DNA of 34,857 bases from Microbacteriaceae bacterium X2B (GCA_005502445.1 SCPB01000024.1:1-34857), one strand, 5' to 3'; shown: positions 1 to 8,779, numbered from the stretch's first letter. The notes: a model not told the origin generated them from the letters alone. Numbers and translations are program-made.

Positions 1-1
1 C

Positions 2-1993
2 CCCACAGGCCCCGCCGCCCCCATCCACGACGCCCGACGGTTCCCGCCGCCCGCCGACTTCGCGGCGCAGGCAAACGTCACGGCCGAGACGCTGCGCGGC
101 TACCCGGACGACCCGCTCGCCTTCTGGGAGCAGCAGGCCCGCCGCCTGCCCTGGTCGCGTCCGTGGCGCTCGGTGCACACGTGGGTCGGCCCCGACGACG
201 CCGACCCGGCGAGCCCGCGCGCGACCTGGTTCGAGGGCGGCCGGCTCAACGCGAGCGTCGTGTGCGTCGACCAGCATGTGGCGGCCGGCCGCGGCGAGAC
301 CGTCGCCCTGCACTTCGAGGGCGAGCGCGGCGACCGCGAGACCGTCACCTACGCCGAGCTGCAGCGCCGCGTCGCGCAGGCCGCGCACGCACTCACCGCG
401 CTCGGGGTCGAGGCCGGCGACCGCGTCGTCATCTACCTGCCCGTGCTCGTCGAGACCGTCGTCGCGGCCCTCGCGGTCGCGCGCATCGGCGCCGTGCACT
501 CGCTCGTCTTCGGCGGGTTCTCGGCCGAGGCGCTGCGGTTCCGGGTGGCGGACGCGCGCGCGAAGCTCGTGATCGCGAGCGACGGGCAGTTCCGGCGCGG
601 GACGGCCGTCGGCGTGAAGGGCATCGTCGACGAGGCGGTCGAGGGGCTGAGCCACGTCGAGCATGTCCTCGTCGTCCGGCGCACCGGCGACGAGACCCCG
701 GGAACGCCCTGGACCCCGGGGCGCGACGTGTGGTGGCACGAGGCCGTCGACTCGCAGCCCGAGCAGCACGAGGCTCCCGAGCTCGAGGCGGAGCATCCCC
801 TCTTCATCACCTACACGAGCGGCACGACCGGCAGGCCGAAGGGCGTCGTGCACTCCACCGGCGGCTACCTCGTGCAGGCCAGCTGGTCGCACTGGGCGGC
901 CTTCGACGCGAAACCCTCCGACGTGTACTGGTGCACCGCCGACCTCGCCTGGGTAACGGCCCACACGTACGTGCTCTACGGGCCGCTGTCGAACGGCGCC
1001 TCGATCGTCATCGCCGAGGGATCGCCCGACCACCCGGCGCCGACGCGGCACGCCGAGATCATCGAGCGGCTCGGGGTGACCGTCTACTACACGGCGCCGA
1101 CGCTCATCCGCACGTTCATGGCGCGGTTCCCGGAAGGCTTCCCGTCGTCGTTCGACCTCTCGTCGGTACGCCTGCTCGGCACCGTCGGCGAGGCGATCAA
1201 TCCCGAGGCGTGGGTGTGGTTCCATTCCCGCATCGGCGGCGGGCGGGCGCCGATCGTCGACACCTGGTGGCAGTCGGAGTCGGGCGCGGCGATCGTCTCG
1301 ACCCTGCCCGGCGTCCACGAGGGCGTTCCGGGCGCGGCGGGCGTCGCGCTGCCGGGCCTCTCCGTGCGCGTCGTCGACGAGAGCGGTGAGGATGTCCGCC
1401 CCGGCGAGAGCGGGTACATCACGATCGAGGGCCGCTGGCCCGCCATGGCTCGCACCGTCTGGGGAGACCACGACCGCTACCGCGCCGCTTACTGGAGCCG
1501 CTTCCCCGGCCTGTTCTTCGCCGGCGACGGCGCGACGATCGACGATCGCGGCTACGTGCGCCTGCAGGGCCGCGTCGACGACGTCATCAACGTCTCGGGC
1601 CACCGGCTGTCGACGATCGAGATCGAGTCGGCGCTCGTCGCCCATCCGCTCGTCGCCGAGGCGGGCGTCGTCGGGGTCGCGGATGCGGTGACGGGCCAAG
1701 CGGTCGCGGCGTTCGTCGTGCCAGTGGTGCGGCCCTCCGACGACGCTCCCGTGGCCGCGTGGCGGCAGGCGGCGACGGATGCCCGCGCAGAGCTGATCGC
1801 GCATGTCGCCCAGGTCATCGGCCCGGTCGCCAAGCCCCGGCACCTCGTCGTCGTGCCCGATCTGCCGAAGACCCGCTCGGGCAAGATCATGCGGAGGTTG
1901 CTCGGCGACGTGCTCGACGGGCGACCGCTGGGCGACACGACCTCGCTGCAGGACGAGACCGTCGTGCCGGCGATCACCCGCATCGTCGGCTGA
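2..1993 (+). CDS. acs: Acetyl-CoA synthetase-like acyl-CoA ligase (5' end outside window)
   Basis: This is an AMP-forming ligase that activates acetate (or a similar short acid) to acyl-CoA. The reading frame is open to the left edge, so the true start lies outside; 663 residues are visible and the family is about 650, so only a few residues are missing. An internal GTG at 173 is not the start, because conserved N-terminal sequence (RRFPPPADFAAQANV) precedes it. The AMP-binding signature YTSGTTGRPKG is at 812-844. The acetate-pocket region DTWWQSESG keeps the tryptophan pair typical of acetate enzymes. GRVDDVINVSGHRL and PKTRSGKIMRR follow; the Lys codon at 1883-1885 matches the catalytic, regulated lysine of Acs. 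The substrate could also be propionate. It is convergent with the DedA gene. Confidence 0.9.
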   Translation, partial: PTGPAAPIHDARRFPPPADFAAQANVTAETLRGYPDDPLAFWEQQARRLPWSRPWRSVHTWVGPDDADPASPRATWFEGGRLNASVVCVDQHVAAGRGETVALHFEGERGDRETVTYAELQRRVAQAAHALTALGVEAGDRVVIYLPVLVETVVAALAVARIGAVHSLVFGGFSAEALRFRVADARAKLVIASDGQFRRGTAVGVKGIVDEAVEGLSHVEHVLVVRRTGDETPGTPWTPGRDVWWHEAVDSQPEQHEAPELEAEHPLFITYTSGTTGRPKGVVHSTGGYLVQASWSHWAAFDAKPSDVYWCTADLAWVTAHTYVLYGPLSNGASIVIAEGSPDHPAPTRHAEIIERLGVTVYYTAPTLIRTFMARFPEGFPSSFDLSSVRLLGTVGEAINPEAWVWFHSRIGGGRAPIVDTWWQSESGAAIVSTLPGVHEGVPGAAGVALPGLSVRVVDESGEDVRPGESGYITIEGRWPAMARTVWGDHDRYRAAYWSRFPGLFFAGDGATIDDRGYVRLQGRVDDVINVSGHRLSTIEIESALVAHPLVAEAGVVGVADAVTGQAVAAFVVPVVRPSDDAPVAAWRQAATDARAELIAHVAQVIGPVAKPRHLVVVPDLPKTRSGKIMRRLLGDVLDGRPLGDTTSLQDETVVPAITRIVG

Positions 1994-2076
1994 GAAGGCG
2001 GCGCCTGGTCGCGCGCCTCCAGGCCGCGCGCGGCATGTCTCTGCGGGCCTGTTGCGCGAATTCCCCTCGCGCGTCG

Positions 2077-2133
2077 CCTTCCATAAGTACGGAGAGGCTG
2101 AACAGCTCTCACCCACTCCGTACTTGTGGAAGG
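2077..2133. terminator. Large hairpin, 18-bp imperfect inverted repeat
   Basis: CCTTCCATAAGTACGGAG (2077-2094) pairs with CTCCGTACTTGTGGAAGG (2116-2133). There is one mismatch (a possible G-U pair in one of the two RNAs) and a 21-nt loop. It lies about 85 nt after the acs-like stop. No T-tract follows, so it is either a factor-independent terminator of unusual form or a mobile or repeated palindromic element. The AT-containing stem stands out from its GC-rich surroundings. Confidence 0.5.
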
Positions 2134-2164
2134 GAATCGGCGACCAGGCCTTCGCCGGGGCGCG

Positions 2165-2232
2165 AGACCGGAGCCGGAACCGGGACGCGAACGGGAACCG
2201 GCAGCGAGATCGGGACCGGCTCCCGTTCCCGG
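2165..2232. repeat. Degenerate short tandem repeats (ACCGG/GGGAAC) with an internal hairpin
   Basis: The tract is built from near-repeated units such as GACCGG, AGCCGG, AACCGG and GGGACCGG. Within it AACGGGAACCGG (2190-2201) pairs with CCGGCTCCCGTT (2216-2227) at 11 of 12 positions. It sits between convergent genes. It may be part of a terminator region or a low-complexity expansion. Confidence 0.4.
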
Positions 2233-2304
2233 GGGGATGAAGGAGTTCTCGCGCCCGGCGACCGGTTCGCGCGGCAATCCGACCCTCTCAGCGCCGCCAC
2301 TCCG

Positions 2305-3006
2305 TCATTCGCCACTGACGCCGTCGCCGCTCTGGCCGACGGAGGCGGGGGACGGAGCAGGCACGGGCGGCGCGGCCTCGGCGGCGCGCCGCGCGCGACG
2401 CCGCATCCACCACTCCCGCGCCAGCTCGATCGGGAACGGCAGCGACGACGCGACGATCGCGATGAGGATCGCGAGTTCGAGGTTCTGCTGCACGGCGGGC
2501 AGCCCGCCGAGGAAGAACCCCGCCCCCATGAAGAGGACGACCCAGGCCACGGCGCCCACGACATTGACGAGCAGGTACCGCCGCCGCGGCATGCGCGTGA
2601 AGCCGGCGATGAGTGGCACGAGCGCGCGCACGATCGGCACGAACCGCGCGACGATCACGGCTCGCACGCCGAGGCGCTCGAACAGCGCGACCGTGCGATC
2701 GTAGACCTCGTCGGTGAACGGCCAGCGGCGCGGGCGGCGCATGATCGTCGGCCCCGCGGCCCGCCCGACCTCGTACGATACCTGCGCCCCGAGCGCCGCG
2801 GCGACTCCGATGAGCGCGAACGCCGCCCCCGTCGGCACGGGCGAGGCGGCCGTCGCGACCGTCAGGCCCGTGATGAACAGCAGCGAGTCGCCGGGCAGGA
2901 ACGAGGCGGGCAGGAAGGCCGTCTCGAGGAAGATGATGACCGTGACGACGAGCACGACCCACGCTCCGGCGGCGTCGATGATCGACTGCGCATCGAGCAG
3001 GTTCAG
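2305..3006 (-). CDS. DedA family membrane protein, probable CTG start
   Basis: This is a DedA/VTT-family integral membrane protein of about 233 aa; such proteins support membrane homeostasis, probably through lipid carrier flipping or proton-coupled transport. Family landmarks are FLPASFLPGDSLLF near the N-terminus, ARFVPIVRALVPLIAG in the middle and a hydrophobic stretch ending in GFFLGG. The C-terminal tail is Arg- and Ala-rich. No ATG, GTG or TTG lies in frame between the upstream stretch and GTG at 2955, which would cut off the conserved-looking N-terminus. CTG at 3006-3004 forms a CTGA overlap with the stop of the upstream glycosyltransferase and gives the N-terminus MNLLDAQSIIDAAG. I therefore prefer CTG. 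The gene is translationally coupled to the glycosyltransferase. Confidence 0.85.
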   Translation of the reverse strand: MNLLDAQSIIDAAGAWVVLVVTVIIFLETAFLPASFLPGDSLLFITGLTVATAASPVPTGAAFALIGVAAALGAQVSYEVGRAAGPTIMRRPRRWPFTDEVYDRTVALFERLGVRAVIVARFVPIVRALVPLIAGFTRMPRRRYLLVNVVGAVAWVVLFMGAGFFLGGLPAVQQNLELAILIAIVASSLPFPIELAREWWMRRRARRAAEAAPPVPAPSPASVGQSGDGVSGE

Positions 3007-4136
3007 GATGCGCCCGCCCGGCTGAGCGCGCCCGTCTCGATCACGGCGCGGTAGTGGTCGAGGAGCTCGCGATTGTTGGCCTCCCACGAGCGGCCGAGGA
3101 TCGCGCGGCGGCCGGCCTCGCCCAGTCGGGCTCGCAGCGCCGCATCGTGCAGGAGACCCGTGACGGTGCGACGGAAGCCGCGGTGCCGGTGCGGGTCGAC
3201 GAGCATGCCCGTGCGGCCGTGGTCGATGAGGTGCAGCGGCCCGCCGACCGCGGGGGCGACGACGGGCAGCCCCGTCGCCTGCGCCTCCTGGATCGTCTGA
3301 CCGAAGGTCTCCTCCGTGCCGAAGTGCACGAAGACGTCGAGCGCGGCGAAGGCGTCGGCGAGCGCCTCGCCCTGCAGCTGGCCCGTGAAGGTCACGGGGT
3401 GCCCGGCGAAGTCGGCCTCGAGGCGGGCGCGCTCGGGGCCGTCGCCGACGACGACGAATCGCACCCCGTGCAGGCCGAACAGCTCGCGCAGCCGCGCGAC
3501 CTGCTTCTCGGCCGCGAGACGCCCGACGTAGCCGACGACGAACTCGCCGTGCGGCGCCGTGCGCGACCGCAGCACGCGCACGGCCGCACTGTCGCGTCGA
3601 GCCGGGTGGAAGAGCCGGCTGTCCACCCCGCGCCCCCACACGTGCACCTCGTCCAGGCCGAGCCGGCGCAGCTGCTCGGCGGCCGCGGGCGTGGGCGCGA
3701 GCGTGCGGCTCGCGGGGGCGTGCACCGAGGCGACGAAACGGTCGAGCACGGGGCGCGCGAAGCCGACACCGTAACGCTGGAGGTAGCCGGCGACATCCGT
3801 CTGGTAGATCGCGACGCTCGGGATGCCCGCCCGCGCGCACACGGCGATCGCCTTGCCTCCCAGGAGGAACGGCGCGGCGACGTGCACGACGTCGGGCGCG
3901 AAGCCCTCGAGCGTCGACTGCAGCGCCCGGTGCGGCACCCCCACCGGGAAGCGCATGAGCGGAATGGACGCGCTGCGGTGCAGCGCATAGCCGAGGTGCT
4001 CGTCGCCAGGCGTCGTCGGCGAGATGACGATCGCCTCGTGCCCCTCGTCGCGCAGCGTCTCGAGCACCCGCACCACGGAGTTCGTGACCCCGTTGAGCTG
4101 CGGGAGGAACGATTCGGTGACGACCGCGACCTTCAC
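3003..4136 (-). CDS. GT4-family glycosyltransferase (MgtA-like mannosyltransferase)
   Basis: This is a 377-aa retaining glycosyltransferase with a GT-B fold, probably adding mannose or a similar sugar to a lipid or cell-wall acceptor at the cytoplasmic face of the membrane. The N-terminus MKVAVVTESFLPQLNGV is the typical GT4 opening, with a nucleotide-sugar/acceptor loop at LNGVTNSV. The C-terminal Rossmann domain has GYVGRLAAEKQV, VVGDGPERARLE and the E-x7-E-type stretch EETFGQTIQEAQATGLP. It resembles actinobacterial GDP-mannose-dependent alpha-mannosyltransferases (MgtA/PimB type), but donor specificity cannot be read from the sequence. It overlaps the DedA start by 4 nt, so the two form an operon, and it is divergent from the MarR gene with about 107 nt between. 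Confidence 0.88.
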   Translation of the reverse strand: MKVAVVTESFLPQLNGVTNSVVRVLETLRDEGHEAIVISPTTPGDEHLGYALHRSASIPLMRFPVGVPHRALQSTLEGFAPDVVHVAAPFLLGGKAIAVCARAGIPSVAIYQTDVAGYLQRYGVGFARPVLDRFVASVHAPASRTLAPTPAAAEQLRRLGLDEVHVWGRGVDSRLFHPARRDSAAVRVLRSRTAPHGEFVVGYVGRLAAEKQVARLRELFGLHGVRFVVVGDGPERARLEADFAGHPVTFTGQLQGEALADAFAALDVFVHFGTEETFGQTIQEAQATGLPVVAPAVGGPLHLIDHGRTGMLVDPHRHRGFRRTVTGLLHDAALRARLGEAGRRAILGRSWEANNRELLDHYRAVIETGALSRAGAS

Positions 4137-4230
4137 ACCCGAACGGTACGTCGACGGGGCCCCGATCCGAGGGCGACGACGCGACGTGCAGGTGAACGGC
4201 GGGGTAAGACTCCGTGCGACCGTCGGCGAT

Positions 4231-4246
4231 TACGCTCGGAACCGTG
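4231..4246 (+). promoter_or_regulatory. Leaderless promoter -10 box for the MarR gene
   Basis: TACGCT at 4231-4236 matches the actinobacterial -10 consensus TANNNT and lies exactly 7 nt before GTG 4244. The transcript would then start at the start codon. No clear -35 hexamer is visible. This arrangement decides the start in favour of GTG 4244 over the in-frame GTG at 4214. Confidence 0.5.
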
Positions 4247-4774
4247 ACCGAGCCCCTGCCCATCGACCCCATCGCGGAGGCGCGTCGGCAGTGGATCGCC
4301 CACGGCTGGAGCGACGCGGCCGACGGCATGACGCTCGTCACCTCGATCATGCGCGCGCACCAGCTGCTGCTCGCGCGCGTCGAGGCGGCGCTCAAACGCT
4401 TCGACCTCTCGTTCGCCCGCTTCGAGCTGCTGCAGCTGCTGAGCTTCACGAAGGACGGCGTGATCCCCATGGCGAGCGCGACCGCGCGCCTGCAGGTGCA
4501 CCCGACGAGCGTCACGAACACCGTGCAGCGCCTCGAGCGCGACGGCCTCATCGTGCGCGAGCCGCATCCGCGCGACGGGCGCGCCTCGATGATCCTGCTG
4601 ACGGATGCGGGCCGGGCCCTGGCCGCCGAGGCCGCGGCGGCGCTCAACTCCGAGGTGTTCGCGCGGCCCGGCATTCCCGCCGACGAGCTCGCCGGTCTCG
4701 TGCGCACGCTCGCGCGATTCCGGCAGGAGTCGGGCGACTTCACCACTCGCCCGCCCGCGCCCGACCCGCTCTGA
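4244..4774 (+). CDS. MarR family transcriptional regulator
   Basis: This is a winged-helix DNA-binding repressor of about 176 aa. The core runs LVTSIMRAHQLLLARVEAALKRFDLSFARFELLQLL, then the recognition-helix region (VHPTSVTNTVQRLERDGLI) and the wing (REPHPRDGRASMILLTDAGR). The D-x-R-wing and the LT..G pattern are classic for MarR. GTG 4244 is preferred because a -10 box is 7 nt upstream; an in-frame GTG at 4214 would add ten residues of atypical sequence. It sits between the glycosyltransferase operon (divergent) and the valine-catabolism operon (convergent at its 3' end). It could respond to an acyl-CoA or aromatic ligand, but that is inference from position only. Confidence 0.88.
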   Translation: MTEPLPIDPIAEARRQWIAHGWSDAADGMTLVTSIMRAHQLLLARVEAALKRFDLSFARFELLQLLSFTKDGVIPMASATARLQVHPTSVTNTVQRLERDGLIVREPHPRDGRASMILLTDAGRALAAEAAAALNSEVFARPGIPADELAGLVRTLARFRQESGDFTTRPPAPDPL

Positions 4775-4780
4775 GCATCG

Positions 4781-5569
4781 CTAGCGGTGCCGGAACTCCG
4801 GCTTCCGCTTCTCGAGGAACGCGGCCATACCCTCGGCCTGGTCGTCGAGCGAGAAGCCGGCGGCGAAGAGGCGCCGCTCGAATCGCGCTCCTTCGGTGAG
4901 GGTTGCCTCGAAAGCGACCGAGACGGCCTCCTTCGCCGCCTGCGCCACCGGCAGCGACATCCCGGCGATGGTCGTCGCCATGGCGAGCGCCTCCTCCAGG
5001 AGGGTGTCGGCGGGGACCACCCGCGCCACGAGACCGGCGCTCTCGGCCTCGGCGGCATCCATTCGCCGCCCGGTGAGGATGAGCTCCATCGCCTTGGCCT
5101 TGCCGACGGCGCGGACGAGCCGCTGCGTTCCGCCGATGCCGGGGATCACGCCGAGGGTGATCTCGGGCTGGCCGAACACGGCGGTGTCGGCGGCGACGAT
5201 GATGTCGCACATCATGGCGATCTCGCAGCCGCCACCGAGGGCGAAGCCGTTGACCGCGGCGATCGTCGGGGTGCGCACGGCCGCGAAGCGGTCCCACTCG
5301 GCGAAGAGGCCGCCCTGAACGACGTCGTGGTAGCTCGCCATCGCCATCTCGGCGATGTCGGCCCCGGCGGCGAAGGCGCGCCCCGCGCCGGTCAGCACGA
5401 TCGCGCCGATGCCGGGGTCGGCATCCCACGCCGTCGCGACCTCGACGACCTCGGTCGTCAGCCTCCGGTTGAGCGCGTTGAGCGCCTCGGGGCGGTCGAG
5501 GGTGATGACGCCGACGCGCCCGTGCTGCTCGGTGCGGATGGTCGTGGTGCCGGTGCGCTCAGTGGTCAT
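4781..5569 (-). CDS. Enoyl-CoA hydratase (crotonase family)
   Basis: This 262-aa hydratase adds water to trans-2-enoyl-CoA; in this operon the likely substrate is methacrylyl-CoA, giving 3-hydroxyisobutyryl-CoA. The oxyanion-hole segment AGADIAEM and the [11 protein letters not shown] / [13 protein letters not shown] segments are present. Both catalytic glutamates of true hydratases are there, E116 and E136 in this numbering. Length is normal. The ATG overlaps the stop of the upstream dehydrogenase gene (ATGA), so it is translationally coupled and is the last gene of the seven-gene operon. It ends 6 nt from the MarR stop. A general short-chain fatty-acid hydratase remains possible. Confidence 0.93.
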   Translation of the reverse strand: MTTERTGTTTIRTEQHGRVGVITLDRPEALNALNRRLTTEVVEVATAWDADPGIGAIVLTGAGRAFAAGADIAEMAMASYHDVVQGGLFAEWDRFAAVRTPTIAAVNGFALGGGCEIAMMCDIIVAADTAVFGQPEITLGVIPGIGGTQRLVRAVGKAKAMELILTGRRMDAAEAESAGLVARVVPADTLLEEALAMATTIAGMSLPVAQAAKEAVSVAFEATLTEGARFERRLFAAGFSLDDQAEGMAAFLEKRKPEFRHR

Positions 5570-6498
5570 GCGGCTGCTCCTCCGTCGCTGCGCTCGCGGA
5601 TCTCGGTGATGATGCCCGAGAAATCCATCATCGCGCCCTCGCCCGCCGCGAAGCGTCGGTAGATCTCTGCCGCGAGTATGCCCGCCTCGGCATGCACGCC
5701 GGTCGCGGCGATCGCCTGCGCGGCGAGGTCGAGATCCTTCGCCATGAGCGCGCCCGCGAAGCCCGGCCGGTACTCGTTGTTCGCCGGGCTGCCGGGAACC
5801 GGGCCCGGCACGGGGCAGTTGGTGGTGAGCGCCCAGCACTGGCCGCTCGCGTTCGCGGCGACCTCGAAGAGCGCCTCGTGCGAGAGGCCGAGCTTCTCGC
5901 CGAGCACGAAGGCCTCGCTCACGGCGATCATCGAGACCCCGAGGATCATGTTGTTGCACACCTTCGCGGCCTGCCCGAGGCCCGGCCCGCCGCAGTGCAC
6001 GACGCGTCGGCCCATGAGATCGAGCAGGGGGCGCGCCTCGGCGACGTCGGCGTCGTCGCCGCCGACCATGAAGGCGAGCGTCGCCGCCTCGGCCCCCATG
6101 ACCCCGCCCGACACCGGAGCGTCGACGTTGCGGTGCCCGGCGGCGAGCGCGAGCTCGTGGGCGCGGCGCGCGTCGTCGACGGCGATCGTCGAGCACTCGA
6201 TGAAGAGCGTGCCGGGGCGGGCCGCGGCGAGCAGTCCGACGCCGGTCTCGCCGCCCGTGTAGGCGGCCAGAACGTGCCGGCCGACCGGCAGCATCGTGAT
6301 GGCGACGTCGGCCTCGGCGACCGCGGCCGCCCCCGACTCGGCGATCGGCACGCCGAGCGCTCGCGCGTGCTCGACGGCCTCGGCCGACAGGTCGACGCCG
6401 CGCACGTCGACCCCGGCGCGCACGAGGTTCGCGGCCATCGGCGCGCCCATGTGGCCGAGGCCGATGAACGCCACGACGGTGGCTCGGGTCTCGCTCAT
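5566..6498 (-). CDS. mmsB: 3-hydroxyisobutyrate dehydrogenase
   Basis: This NAD-dependent enzyme oxidises 3-hydroxyisobutyrate to methylmalonate semialdehyde in valine degradation; 310 aa. The N-terminal Rossmann fold has [15 protein letters not shown]. The substrate loop is [16 protein letters not shown]. The catalytic lysine is K179 in GQAAKVCNN, and the KDLDLA helix follows. The ATG has a good ribosome site (GGGAGG about 7 nt upstream) and overlaps the stop of the CoA-hydrolase gene (ATGA). Its substrate is the product of that hydrolase, so gene order matches pathway order. It could act on related beta-hydroxyacids, but the context makes hydroxyisobutyrate much the best candidate. Confidence 0.93.
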   Translation of the reverse strand: MSETRATVVAFIGLGHMGAPMAANLVRAGVDVRGVDLSAEAVEHARALGVPIAESGAAAVAEADVAITMLPVGRHVLAAYTGGETGVGLLAAARPGTLFIECSTIAVDDARRAHELALAAGHRNVDAPVSGGVMGAEAATLAFMVGGDDADVAEARPLLDLMGRRVVHCGGPGLGQAAKVCNNMILGVSMIAVSEAFVLGEKLGLSHEALFEVAANASGQCWALTTNCPVPGPVPGSPANNEYRPGFAGALMAKDLDLAAQAIAATGVHAEAGILAAEIYRRFAAGEGAMMDFSGIITEIRERSDGGAAA

Positions 6499-7604
6499 GA
6501 TGCCTCCCATTCGGTGGTGCTGAATCGCTCGAACTCGTCGTGGCCGAGCGGCGCGAAGTACCGGGCGACGCGGTCGGCGTCGACCTCGTCGAGCGTCGCG
6601 GGGCTCCAGCGCGGCGAGCGATCCTTGTCGATCACCTGCGCGCGCACGCCCTCGGCGAAGTCGGGCGCCGCGAGCGACCGCAGCGCGGCGCGGAACTCGA
6701 GCGCAAGCGCCTCCTCGAGCGAGGCGAGACCCGCGGAGCGGCGCAGCGCGGCGAGGGTCACCGCGACGGCGGTGGGCGATTTCGCGGCGATCGCGTCGGC
6801 GGCCGAGAGGGCGGCAGGCATGCCGGATGCGCGCATCCGATCGATCGCGGTGGCCGCGTCGCCGCCGGCGTAGGCCGCATCGATCCACGCGCGCTCGGCG
6901 AGCAGCGGCGCTTCGGGAGCCGACTCGGCGAACCGGTCGATCGCGGCATCGACATCGGTCGCCCCGTCGGCGCGCTCGAGCGCGGCGAGCAGGGCGGGCA
7001 GGCGCTCGCTCGGCACGAACCGGTCGGCGAGCCCGACGGCGATCGCGTCGCCCGCGCCTGCCATGGAGCCGGTCAGCGCGAGGTGCGTGCCGAGCTCCCC
7101 GGGCGCGCGCGACAGCAACCAGGTGCCGCCGACGTCTGGCAGGAACCCGATGCCGGTCTCGGGCATGCCGACCTTCGAGCGCTCGGTGACGATGCGGTGG
7201 GAGCCGTGCGCCGAGATGCCGACGCCGCCGCCGAGCACGATGCCGTGCATGAGCGCGATGTAGGGCTTCGGGTACCGGGCGATGGTTGCGTTGAGGCGGT
7301 ACTCGTCGCTCCAGAAGGCGGCAGAGGCGGCGCCCCCGTGCGTCGTCGCGTCGCGGTAGAGGGCGACGATGTCGCCGCCCGAGCACAGCCCGCGCTCGCC
7401 CGCGCCGACGACGGCTACCGCGGCGATGTCGTCGCGCGCGGCCCACTCGTCGAGAGCGGCTTGCATCATGACGACCATGCCGTGGGTGAGGGCGTTGAGG
7501 GCGGCGGGCCGGTTGAGCGTGAGCACGCCGAGCCGACCGCGCACCTCGACGAGCAGTTCGGGCTCGGCGGGGGTTGAAGCCGGGGTCGCGGTCGATCCGC
7601 TCAC
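6495..7604 (-). CDS. 3-hydroxyisobutyryl-CoA hydrolase (crotonase superfamily)
   Basis: This 369-aa enzyme releases CoA from 3-hydroxyisobutyryl-CoA. It is longer than plain hydratases (about 260 aa) and has the features of the hydrolase branch: [29 protein letters not shown], and [14 protein letters not shown] with the active-site glutamate E149 and aspartate D157. The C-terminal half carries the DRSPRWSP motif typical of this branch. GTG 7604 is chosen because it overlaps the stop of the acyl-CoA dehydrogenase (GTGA) and because the next downstream residues are already poorly conserved. It is often annotated as enoyl-CoA hydratase/isomerase; length and operon argue for the hydrolase. Confidence 0.9.
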   Translation of the reverse strand: MSGSTATPASTPAEPELLVEVRGRLGVLTLNRPAALNALTHGMVVMMQAALDEWAARDDIAAVAVVGAGERGLCSGGDIVALYRDATTHGGAASAAFWSDEYRLNATIARYPKPYIALMHGIVLGGGVGISAHGSHRIVTERSKVGMPETGIGFLPDVGGTWLLSRAPGELGTHLALTGSMAGAGDAIAVGLADRFVPSERLPALLAALERADGATDVDAAIDRFAESAPEAPLLAERAWIDAAYAGGDAATAIDRMRASGMPAALSAADAIAAKSPTAVAVTLAALRRSAGLASLEEALALEFRAALRSLAAPDFAEGVRAQVIDKDRSPRWSPATLDEVDADRVARYFAPLGHDEFERFSTTEWEAS

Positions 7605-8779
7605 GACACCTTCTCGAGCACGGCACGGCCGATGATGAGCTTCATGATCTCGTTGGTCCCCTCGAGGATCTGGTGCACGCGCAGATCGCGGACGACCTTC
7701 TCGATACCGTACTCGGCGAGGTAGCCGTAGCCGCCGTGCAGCTGCAGGGCGGCGTTGGCGGCCGTGAAAGCGACGTCGGTCGCGAAGCGCTTGGCCATCG
7801 CGCAGTGCGTCGCGACATCGGGATGCCCGGTGTCGATCGAGTGCGCGGCGCTGCGGACCAGCAGCCGGGCGGCCTGCAGCTCCGTCTCCATGTCGGCGAT
7901 CGTGAAGACGAGCGACTGCTGCGTCGAGAGGGCCGCGCCGAAGGCATGCCGCTCGGTGATGTGGTGCACGGCCCTGTCGAGCGCCCACTGGGCGCCTCCG
8001 AGCGAGCAGGCGGCGATGTTGAGACGACCTCCGTTGAGGCCCTTCATGGCGATCGAGAAGCCCTGGCCCTCAGCGCCGAGGCGGTCGGCGGCGGGCACGC
8101 GGACGCCGTCGAGCAGCACCTGGCCGGTGGGCTGCGCGTTCCAGCCCATCTTCTTCTCGTTCGGACCGAAAGAGAGGCCCGGGCTCTCCGCGCTGACGAT
8201 GAAGGCCGTGATGCCGTTCGGACCGGTCTCCCCCGTGCGCGCCATGACGACGTAGACGTCGGAGACGCCGGCGCCCGAGATGAACTGCTTGACGCCCGTG
8301 AGCACGTAGTCGTCGCCGTCGCGCACGGCCGCCGTCGACAGCGCCGCCGCGTCCGAGCCGGCACCGGGCTCGGTGAGGCAGTAGCTGCCCAGGTGCTCCA
8401 TCGCCGCGAGCCTCGGCACCCAGCGCGCACGCTGATCGTCGTCGCCGAAGGTGTCGATCATCCAGGCGACCATGTTGTGGATCGAGATGTAGGCCGCGAT
8501 CGCCGTGTCGCCCTGGGCGAGCTCTTCGAAGATGAGCGCGGCGTCGGCACGGGTGAGCCCCGCCCCGCCGACGTCCTCGCTCACGTAGATGCCGCCGAAG
8601 CCGAGCTCGCCCGCCTGCCGCAGCACGTCGACCGGGAAGTGCTTCTCCTGATCCCAGTCGATCGCGTTCGGCTGCAGCGCCGACTGCGCGAAGTCGCGAA
8701 CCATGTCGACGAGCGACTGCTGGTCGTCGGTCAGGCCGTACATCGGCGAGCTGGTCTCGCGAACGGCGGTCGTGGTCAT
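7601..8779 (-). CDS. Acyl-CoA dehydrogenase, probably isobutyryl-CoA dehydrogenase
   Basis: This 392-aa FAD enzyme probably oxidises isobutyryl-CoA to methacrylyl-CoA and passes electrons to ETF. Visible are the first signature (CLTEPGAGSDAAAL), the flavin/substrate region VKQFISGAG, the arginine-containing ERHAFGAALSTQQ, the second signature (QLHGGYGYLAEYGIEKVVRD), and the catalytic base E373 in ILEGTNEI. Start ATG 8779 follows AAAGG and overlaps the stop of the cytochrome gene (ATGA). Neighbouring hydratase, hydrolase and hydroxyisobutyrate dehydrogenase point to valine degradation. A 2-methylacyl-CoA (isoleucine) or general short-chain substrate cannot be excluded. Confidence 0.92.
   Translation of the reverse strand: MTTTAVRETSSPMYGLTDDQQSLVDMVRDFAQSALQPNAIDWDQEKHFPVDVLRQAGELGFGGIYVSEDVGGAGLTRADAALIFEELAQGDTAIAAYISIHNMVAWMIDTFGDDDQRARWVPRLAAMEHLGSYCLTEPGAGSDAAALSTAAVRDGDDYVLTGVKQFISGAGVSDVYVVMARTGETGPNGITAFIVSAESPGLSFGPNEKKMGWNAQPTGQVLLDGVRVPAADRLGAEGQGFSIAMKGLNGGRLNIAACSLGGAQWALDRAVHHITERHAFGAALSTQQSLVFTIADMETELQAARLLVRSAAHSIDTGHPDVATHCAMAKRFATDVAFTAANAALQLHGGYGYLAEYGIEKVVRDLRVHQILEGTNEIMKLIIGRAVLEKVS

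Larger units (their letters stand above)
1994..2304. other. Intergenic gap between convergent genes, rich in inverted repeats
   Basis: No credible gene is seen in these 311 bases. The gap holds an 18-bp inverted repeat (2077-2133), then a G/C-rich tract of degenerate hexamers, and a second inverted repeat (2190-2227). It separates the 3' ends of the acs-like gene and the DedA gene, so bidirectional transcription termination is a likely role. The ORFs that cross it in several frames are composition artefacts of very GC-rich DNA. Confidence 0.6.

Noticed and set aside
2165-2232. CRISPR array
   Set aside because: The repeats are short and degenerate, with no spacers of even length and no cas genes nearby.
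1759-3054. A 431-aa plus-strand frame across the gap and DedA
   Set aside because: Low-complexity Arg-rich translation antisense to DedA, with no recognisable domain.
4133-4567. A minus-strand 144-aa frame opposite the MarR gene
   Set aside because: It overlaps a clear MarR protein and has only biased composition.
2305-5058. A 917-aa open frame on the minus strand
   Set aside because: Only its last 233 residues are DedA. The rest is a shadow of the glycosyltransferase, the MarR gene and other DNA in the wrong frame, rich in Arg/Ala/Pro as expected from GC bias.
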